Below are positions 56,790 to 64,000 of a stretch of 64,000 nucleotides of DNA, in pieces. Position 1 is the stretch's first letter, and each line of letters opens with the position of its first letter. The notes beneath the pieces were generated by a model. That model had not been told where the DNA came from and searched no databases. It was given only the letters and a program-made list of their open reading frames with translations. The translations under genes were made by a program, and so were the position numbers. This stretch comes from Lutraria lutraria (Eukaryota; Mollusca; Bivalvia; Venerida; Mactridae), in assembly GCA_964023205.1 (NCBI GenBank), contig OZ026839.1, positions 14,600,386-14,664,385 of the forward strand, in the 5' to 3' direction.

Positions 56790-57970
56790 CTGCAGATAAA
56801 GGTAAACTAAAGAAAGATTGGCGTTCAGCACGGCAGAGAAGATTTCTTCAAAGCAATAGAACACAACTGAAAAGAAATGAACAAGAATCAAAGGAACATT
56901 TTGGAAAAAAACTTCGACCCATCACACCTGCAAAAACGAATAAAAGAAAACGCACCCAAGGTTCAAGCTACCAAAAGCAATACAAGTTTACGAGAATAAA
57001 GACAATATTTTCACCAACCTAAGAAAACTTAAAAAAGATCATCAAAAAGAATATTGAACTTTTCACTTGAAAGTCATTCAATCAGTGACAAAGAAGAAGT
57101 TGACGAAGACGACACATTCTTATACTCATTTAATGAAATATTAACAGATAGGGATGCAACAGATGTTGAAGAGCATATCTCAATTAATTCGGAGCATAAA
57201 GCAGAAGATATTGAACAAGATAAACCCAATGATGATGGAAACGAAGACAAAACAATATCCGATCTGTTCAATGTAGTATTACCAATTTTGAAAAAGTATG
57301 AAAAAAGTGACGATCGGATTTCGTTTCTTAAACTATAGTTGGTGATGGGAGATTTCCTTTGGATAACGTGGCGTTCATGCTATTCCTAGATGTGGTAAAA
57401 TGATTTAATTCTGATGATGTGCGACAAATAAGGTACAATGATACAACGCTTAAATTCTTTTGGCTTCGAATGAAGTTATTTGGTGGTTGATTTTGCGCTT
57501 TATGTCTGGGCCTAAAAATCATCGGAAGCAGATGGCATTCTTCGTAAAACAAATTCAGTCCAATGGATTAAAAGATCAACTTTGCCTGTTCTACTGACTC
57601 GATGTTAACAAATTACAATCATTTGCGGTATGATGTTGAAGCTGGACCAGGTATAGTGAAACCAATGATTGATCTCGCCGCAAAAAACAACAAAAAAGAA
57701 ATGTCTTATGTCATTATGTTTGATGGCAAAAATATTGAGCTCGCCGCCAAAAACAACAAAAAAGTAATGTCTTATGTCATTATCTTTGATGGCAAACAGA
57801 TAAAAGGAGGTGCTGGCATGGATCTCCTTGGATTCGAAAAAGAACCTGTGACTGAAAACAGAGAACAATTAACGAAAGACTTGATTATAATTGACGAGAC
57901 ATTCCATCTACTTCATTTTTATCAAAATGTGCGCCGTTTCAGATCACATGAATTTGTAATTTTGACTTAA
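56790..57970 (+). pseudogene. Broken coding region of an unrecognised element-encoded protein
   Basis: Joined frames give a basic stretch (DWRSARQRRFLQSNRTQLKR, about 56815). An acidic open frame at 57054-57338 (95 codons) follows. After it come FPLDNVAFMLFLDVV and TTLKFFWLRMKLFGG, and then an open frame at 57602-57970 with SYVIMFDGK and MDLLGFEKEP. Several stops and shifts separate the parts. The SYVIxFDGKxI segment is tandemly duplicated (22 residues, 66 bp, from about 57674). I do not recognise the family. Its position between long inverted arms suggests an element protein; a captured gene is also possible. Confidence 0.5.
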
Positions 57971-58143
57971 AATGTTCTACTCACGGGCAAATAAAACCGT
58001 CGCGTTGACTAAAATATTCAAATATTATGATTCCGTGACCTTTGCCCTGTAAATGAGACGTTCCATTGGCTGTACAACTATATGTGGAAATATATGTAGG
58101 ACGGTGTCGATGATTTTTGCTAACTGCGGGTGAGTAGAACATT
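57970..58143. mobile_element. Small foldback element, 174 bp
   Basis: The ends aatgttctactcacgggc and gcgggtgagtagaacatt are inverted repeats of about 18 bp. It sits between the broken ORF and the right arm of the larger element, probably a third insertion in the same locus. Confidence 0.65.
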
Positions 58144-58474
58144 ACCGGATTATTCCTTATATGCGTAAAAACTAGTACTAGTACATGTATTTTATACCGT
58201 GATGTCAACCGGTGCTATAATACATATGAAATCTTATTTGTTGATCAATTATCACGTACAATTCAACGGCGGGATAATTCACAATGATTGATTAACACTC
58301 ATTGAGTAATAGTGTTGGCTCCATCACATTTGCGAGGGCTCATCCACATTGTCGATGGCGCCAGCACGTTGTCGATGGCTCAATCACATTCGTTTTAAAG
58401 CGAGCTCTGTGAACTATTTTTTGTGTTGAGGCAAAGAAGAAGTTGGGACAATGATGCATGCACGATTAAGTGGA

Positions 58475-61109
58475 TTAATTCGTTCGTGCAATTATCTAAC
58501 ATATGACGTAACCATGCATGTGTGTTAAATTGTGACGTCACGGAATCTGAAAAGTACGCGATTTCTTTTGTTTGTGAGTGTGTTGAATCATTTTTATGAT
58601 CGGGGGCATATTGTTTTTGGCCTCCCTGTTTGTCTGTCTGTTTTTACCAAACTTTGACCTTGCCTATAAAATCAAAACGCCTGCACATACATCCATCAAA
58701 ATTTGTAGCCGTAAGGCCCCCCATGAAACACTCGCGGTTGTGTTTTTGTACAAATATCCGTTATTTTAGTGGACAGGGTAGTAAAAGCCCTTGCACTCCT
58801 TGTATTTTTGGTATACGATCAACTTAGCTGACCATGTAGCATGTTGTAAACCCGCACAAAACTTCCCAAGACCAAAACCGTTTCAATACCGACCAATTCG
58901 AACCTGATCAGGGATAGCAGTATCGTTCAACGCCATGTTTGTTTATCTTTTTGACAGCGCGTAGTGATAGTAATTCGGCTCATTAGCATATTTATTGCAC
59001 TAGTGTGATATTGACCCATTTAAAATGCAAAATAATTATAAATGGATCATGTTATAAACGTACGCATCGAATACTTGTCAGCCTACGATAGTATCGTTTG
59101 TCGCATCAGATCTAATGGATTTATATTGTTCTGTTGATTATCGTATCGCTCCTTCGATTCTTCTATCGCTCATACATTATCGTATCGCTCCTTCGATTCT
59201 TCTATCGCTCATACATTATTGTATCGCTCTTTCACTCAAGACGTATCGTTTCATCGTTTACCTTTTCATGCTTCGCTCCTTTTATCGTTCTGACGTTCCG
59301 TGGCTTGACATATCGTTTCGTTCTGTGTTGTATCGTTCAAAAAAAATGTTTATACATGTAGATTCTAATTATCTCTTGATAATCAGTACGTTAGTAAGAT
59401 TTCAACTGTCATTTATCTCACACCTATATCTTGACAAAGGTGTAAAACTGACTATCGCTGACGCATTGTGTCTGGTTATATGTAACGAGAAAATACAAAG
59501 TGGAGAACTGTTAGCCGTAACATTCTGCGACTGAACAAGATTAACTGAAAAAATAATCATTAAAGCGAAAGTAGATGCCGGCGTATTCAGCTGAATGCAG
59601 TTGATGCAAAAACGGCCTCTAGAATAACTGTATGATACGCATGTCTAAATTGCGTATCGTTTTAAAAAGACTTCTAGCGGAAATTTCTGAAAAATTATAT
59701 CTAAAGTTGTCTTTGTTTTTTTATTAATCCTATATACGTCTTTATGAAAATGCAATTAATGTTTCCATTATATGTCTTCAATGTTTTTACCTCGACAAAA
59801 AATGTTTGATAGAAATTGAATTGAGAAAAAATTACACTTATATTACATGTTTCTCCTAGTTAATGCTGATCTTTATATGAATTTTAACGTGGCGTGAAAA
59901 GTAATTTTCTCGGCGACAACCCAATAGGCTGACTAATTAATACTTGCATCGTATTGACAGATAAAATGTATAACCTATTCCAGGATATTAAACTATGAAC
60001 ATAATTACATACATGGTATCATTAATCATAGCAAAACCGGAGAACCACGTTAATCAATATGTAATAATATAAAATTTCCTTATTGAAGTGAACTCTTTAT
60101 GAACTACACGGAGTCACATTAATACAAGTATTGAGGTTAGAAGGGCGATATCGGGTTATACATTACCCACAATATAGTTAGATCATCCGTTTACAGATAG
60201 CATTAGCTTTAGTTGCAAAATCGTTCTCATTCGTTTTGTTCTCATTCCACGGTTTTAAATGTCAACTTATCATGCTTTTTATTTGTCATTCTCCCTACGA
60301 GGTAAATTACGCAAAATTTCATGGAAATAATATAACTTATAAAAAAATTACACAGGCAGTCCGGTTATTTCTGGATCACCCCCTCCTATGTTCACTTAGT
60401 TGAGATTCTCGCAAAGAATCAAAATGGCAAAATAAAAAGCAAGTCATCTTACCATGTTAACAAAATAACCTGCTAACATCCCCCACATATTAATTTATAT
60501 CCGGAGTTGTTGTTACTTATAACTTACAAACATCTATGTCAACGTCTGAATGTAGTTCAAAAACCCTTGTTGCCATATTTTGTCACGATCACATGTAACT
60601 TCATTATGTTGTTTCTATTTTAGCAAATTGGAAATGTTTACGAATAGGCCTATAATATAATTTCCTAATATAAACAAAACATTGCGCGCTTGATGAATAA
60701 AATTATATATATAGTTTCTGTCATTTTCTAGATAATTAAGATATATTTTGTCGGCAAGAACGTTACTAAAGTTTAGTGTCTGAACTTATACACATTGATT
60801 GCTTTATGTCTTTCTTTACATAAATCATATATAAGCTGTGAATTAGAGATTGTAGAAATGTAGGGGCGGTAAGTGGTCAGAACCTTTTTCACATATTTAT
60901 TTTTAGTTTCGAGTTATAGTTCATGCGAAGATGAAAATAACGGCAAGACAAGGATTGACCAAGACTGTAAAAAGTCTAGTTTCGGTCGGGTTATTGGAAA
61001 TCAGAAACAACCTTGTAAGTGTTCATATATCATTAAACGAACATCGTATATGCACTGAAATTGCATATCTGCTTTTTGTTTTCGGTCTAATATAAAATAA
61101 AAACACATG
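58475..61109. repeat. Intergenic stretch with a dispersed repeat and a 39-bp duplication
   Basis: 58590-58800 is a copy of the dispersed repeat at 33225-33870 (gggggcatattgtttttggc; accttgcctataaaatcaaa). At 59139-59225 a 39-bp unit (tcgtatcgctccttcgattc...) is tandemly duplicated about 2.2 times. The rest, 59226-61109, shows no gene, RNA or repeat that I can support. Confidence 0.5.
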
Positions 61110-61240
61110 TATGATAGATCGAATGAAGGCCACCCTGTGAATAAAGGCCATTCTTTTAAAACCCGTTATTGATTATGTAAAACAAAATTACCACCGATTA
61201 AAGGCCACCTGTCAGTAAAGGCAAAATTACGTCTTTCCCA
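61110..61240. repeat. Palindromic repeat fragment, copy 9
   Basis: gaaggccaccctgtgaataa and 'ggccacctgtcagtaaaggc' match the interior of the 175-bp palindromic repeat; both outer ends are degraded. Confidence 0.55.
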
Positions 61241-61339
61241 TGGGTGGGAAGCAGCAGAAACGCCTTCTGCAATTACTGTTTCTGAGCGAATAGTTTTACT
61301 GGTGTCATTACTGGGGTCAATTAATGACAAGGCCCTTGG

Positions 61340-62266
61340 TTAGATAGTGGCAATTGTTGGACTGACTGGGTTAGATTGACTACAAGTTAAAAGGAAATAA
61401 AACTCTGATGTTGTGAAAGCTATGTTAGGTATAGCGCATGGATTGTATGGACATATAGCATAAGCTAAGAGACCAGCTGCATCATTTTCTGTTTTCATAG
61501 ACTCTGTCCAGGCCTGTTTGAAAGTTCTAAATTTTGACCATGACCGACAATTACGTAAATGCATAACAGTGATATACATGTAGTATTATACATGATAAAG
61601 ACCAGAATTGTACAATTGCATTAACTTAAATGAACAATATGTGTAACTAAGTCAAAATTGTACATGTAGTAGACATACAGATGTACATTTAGCAAGTGTT
61701 TGTAATACAAGGTTTTTACATCTCACGACATACATGTATTATATGATACATACAAGTATGCACTTGTTTTCTTACCTTCATGTCAATTTCCGTGTCATAA
61801 CTTCTAAGCGCTCTTATAGTCTTTCCAGGGACTATAGCGTGTGGTGGAATTACAAATCCGGTAGCCTTGTCACAAGCAATAATGGTTATCAATTCCCTGA
61901 TAGAAGATTTGGCATGGACAACTTTACTTCCTTTAGAGCATTTCGGGACAAGTGATAAACCTGTTTCCTCCATTTCCGAAATAAGCTGAGTTTGTCAAAC
62001 AAAGTATCCTCCTTCAGAACTACTTTTAGTTCAGCAAAGTAACAGCAAATACGGATGCGTGTCATAGCCATGCTCCGGCCGGATGCTGTAGGTTCCGGCC
62101 ATCTCATAGAGAATTCAGAGTGTCTTTCCTCCAATCCTCGATCACCACTTTTTAGAAGCTGTATTTCATTTAAATGGTACGTCTTCAGATTTTGCAAATT
62201 GTGCAGCAAATCGAAGAAAATTGTCCTTAGAATATCCAATACCCATGTCTGCCCGCTGTAGTGCAT
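61340..62266 (-). pseudogene. Decayed pogo/Tigger-type transposase
   Basis: On the minus strand, frames give FSMRWPEPTASGRSMAMTR (pre-DDE segment, about 62140). After a frameshift comes EETGLSLVPKCSKGSKVV (61970-61915), the first catalytic block where a functional copy would read DETG; here the Asp is lost (MEETG). It continues ELITIIACDKATGFVIPP. The block with the second Asp is missing. The C-terminal part FKQAWTESM...AICPYNPCAIPNIAF is at about 61520-61400. It is non-functional. Confidence 0.7.
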
Positions 62267-62269
62267 ACT

Positions 62270-63216
62270 ATCTTAGTTATTTTTATCTTGCTATTGGCAA
62301 AAGAGAGGGCTGTCTCCATTTACAGACCGTGGCCACCTTTCCGGACTCCCAGTCGCCTCAATATTAAGCACATGAGCACTTATAGAACACACCAGTAAAT
62401 ATATTATCAAGGAGAATAACACAAAATAACGAAATCTGGAAGTTTAAGATGATACAGTATTTATTTTAACAAGAAAAATATAATTAAATCACAAAACTAA
62501 ATATTTGTAGAAGTCAGTGTTTGTCTGTTTTTCTCTCCGTTGAAGGTCTGTGATTCGTCTATGTTGGATAGACAGTATATCTAGATTTAAATGTGTCTTA
62601 GACTAATATCAGGAATGTTATATACTTGATAAAATCTAGGATGTGGTTTTAATAAGTGTATTAAATAAATACCAATAATACTTATTATATACTGGCAAAA
62701 TATCGGACAAGCTATGTCTGAAATTGTCTGTGAAGATTAAATATGATATCACGGTTATACCGTACGGTTTGTGATATCTATAGAGTAACATGAGGCAGGA
62801 CGCCTACATTAAGCTTTTTTCTATGGTGAAGTTACATATACGTAGCTAATCTAAAGGAAAATGATATCATTAAAGCATATACTTGAAAAGTTTTTAATTC
62901 AGTCCGTCATATAGACTTGAAATTAAAGGAGAAAAAGAGGTCATATCAAATGTAATATGTTTAAGTTCATGGTTCATCTTGCCCCGTATTCGGAGCAAGG
63001 CGCCTATTGGTGTTGGGAAAAAAGCCTACAGTGGGCGTTTTGCCTCGGTCTGAAATTTAAATAAGTAACGTAATACATGTAACTTCTTAATTTTCAGGTT
63101 TCGGCGCAATAAAGATCTCCCCAACATTATCTTCTATTGGCTCCAGTGCTAAAACTTTTTCTTTTAAAATGTTTGTACACGTTATCATTAGGCAAGTCCA
63201 CATTGACATTTAGGCA
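62270..63216. other. Intergenic, nothing recognised
   Basis: AT-rich sequence between two transposase remnants. No terminal repeats of either element could be located here by eye. Confidence 0.4.
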
Positions 63217-64000
63217 TTAATTAAATTTGCGCTTCTTTCTTGGCGTCAAAGTCATCTCAATAGCAGCCAAAGCTAACTCGGGTGGCCACTCCGATACATT
63301 ATTTTTATAAGCACCTATCATAGAGACATCATTAATAACAGAATCATCTTGATCGGAAGGATTACTAAGTGTCAAAATCCCGTCGTCACTAACTACGAAG
63401 GTTATGTTCACAAAAACTTGTTGGCTTTCGTCATTCACGACCATGTCTTCCGGTTTGAGTAGTGTATATGTGAGGGGGGAGGGGTCACTACTGCTAACAA
63501 CATAACTATTGTTTTCCGGTTCGATGGTATTTTTATATTGCTGGCACGGATCTGCAGCCTAGTCATGACTGATCGAAAGGTCAATGTCATCCTCGTCTAT
63601 GACATCACATCACCGTAGAAGTAAGGTCTTGTCTACAGCGTTAGGATTGAATGGGAAATTCTGTATTTTCGGAAACATTCAGTGATGCGATTCATGGTGA
63701 AACTTGACTCATATATGATGCGAAACATTTGTGATTCATTTTTCTTCGCCACCAATAGATCTGACTTGATTAGTTTCGCCTAACCCATTATCTTAGCGGT
63801 GTTGATCTTCATCTTTCTGTAGACAGCAACATCTAACGGCTGGGTTATGTGTGTTGTCTTAGGAGGGAAACAGAGAATAACAACATCATTCGCAATAGCA
63901 CTCTGAGATGACAACTAATGTGAGAGCTGGCCCCATCTTGAATTAGAAGAAGTGGACGCTGCGCTCGAGCATTTTTCAAGAAAGTCATTTCAAACCATTG
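63217..64000 (-). pseudogene. Second decayed pogo/Tigger-type transposase, running off the right edge
   Basis: From the window edge leftwards: RPLLLIQDGASSHIS (second catalytic Asp block, about 63960-63915), then after a frameshift ILCFPPKTTHITQPLDVAVY (about 63870-63810), the third-block signature of DDE-1 transposases. SSFTMNRITECFRKY follows, and a C-terminal open frame 63217-63444 ends in a basic PRKKRKFN. Stops and shifts are present. The N-terminal half lies beyond 64000. Confidence 0.75.

Larger units (their letters stand above)
55951..58474. mobile_element. 2.5-kb element with about 310-bp inverted arms
   Basis: The left arm 55951-56596 (interrupted by a MITE at 56170-56496) and the right arm 58167-58474 are long inverted repeats. 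The outer end reads tccacttaatcgtgcatgca on both arms, and the inner end ataccgtgatgtcaaccggt matches on the right. The arms contain subterminal units like 'attgtcgatggcgccagcac' repeated with variation. The interior carries a broken coding region (57054-57970). The target duplication was not resolved. The superfamily is unknown. Confidence 0.8.

Noticed and set aside
59115..59534. 139-codon plus-strand frame
   Set aside because: Its first half is a 39-bp tandem duplication and the rest has no recognisable domain or exon borders.

Overview
The window reads as nuclear DNA of a lophotrochozoan, most likely a bivalve mollusc. It is AT-rich, has short exons in long introns with GT-AG borders, and is packed with repeats that I associate with bivalve genomes: tRNA-headed SINEs, units carrying 'aaagggccataactc' or 'atgcccccg', many short inverted-repeat elements, and 14-42 bp satellites. 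Nothing bacterial or organellar was seen. The species cannot be named from this sequence.

Four protein genes can be reconstructed. (1) Minus strand, 18198 down to 642 and continuing off the left edge: a 13-exon gene read as a tyrosine-rich cytoplasmic N-tail, one transmembrane helix, a SEA domain over three exons, then identical-length 114-bp calcium-binding EGF exons. Every splice phase fits. (2) Plus strand, 20694-32927: a TANGO6 (TMCO7/Rtp1-like) homologue in 16 coding exons, 1,214 residues, diverging from gene 1. (3) Minus strand, 36664-34703: an intronless TRIM-type RING/B-box/coiled-coil protein with a C-terminal propeller-like region. (4) Minus strand, 47975-42301: a four-exon, 422-residue membrane-anchored flavoprotein with a GxGxxG FAD motif, MICAL/monooxygenase-like.

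The rest is mobile and satellite DNA. The 6.7-kb first intron of gene 1 holds a pogo-like transposon with terminal repeats, decayed LINE reverse transcriptase and TTAA-flanked MITEs. From 36.7 to 42.2 kb lie a family of about 175-bp palindromic repeats (one interrupted by a 5'-truncated LINE) and a 20-bp satellite. From 48 to 64 kb I find no host gene: there is an 83-unit 14-bp satellite, a 2.5-kb element with 67-bp terminal inverted repeats and 5-bp target duplications, another 2.5-kb element with about 310-bp inverted arms around a broken unknown ORF, and two decayed pogo/Tigger-type transposases, one running off the right edge.

The four genes show no evident shared pathway. The strongest candidates for something undescribed are the SEA-EGF protein, the two large terminal-inverted-repeat elements, and the 14-bp satellite whose units carry the 9-base 5' end of U1 snRNA.
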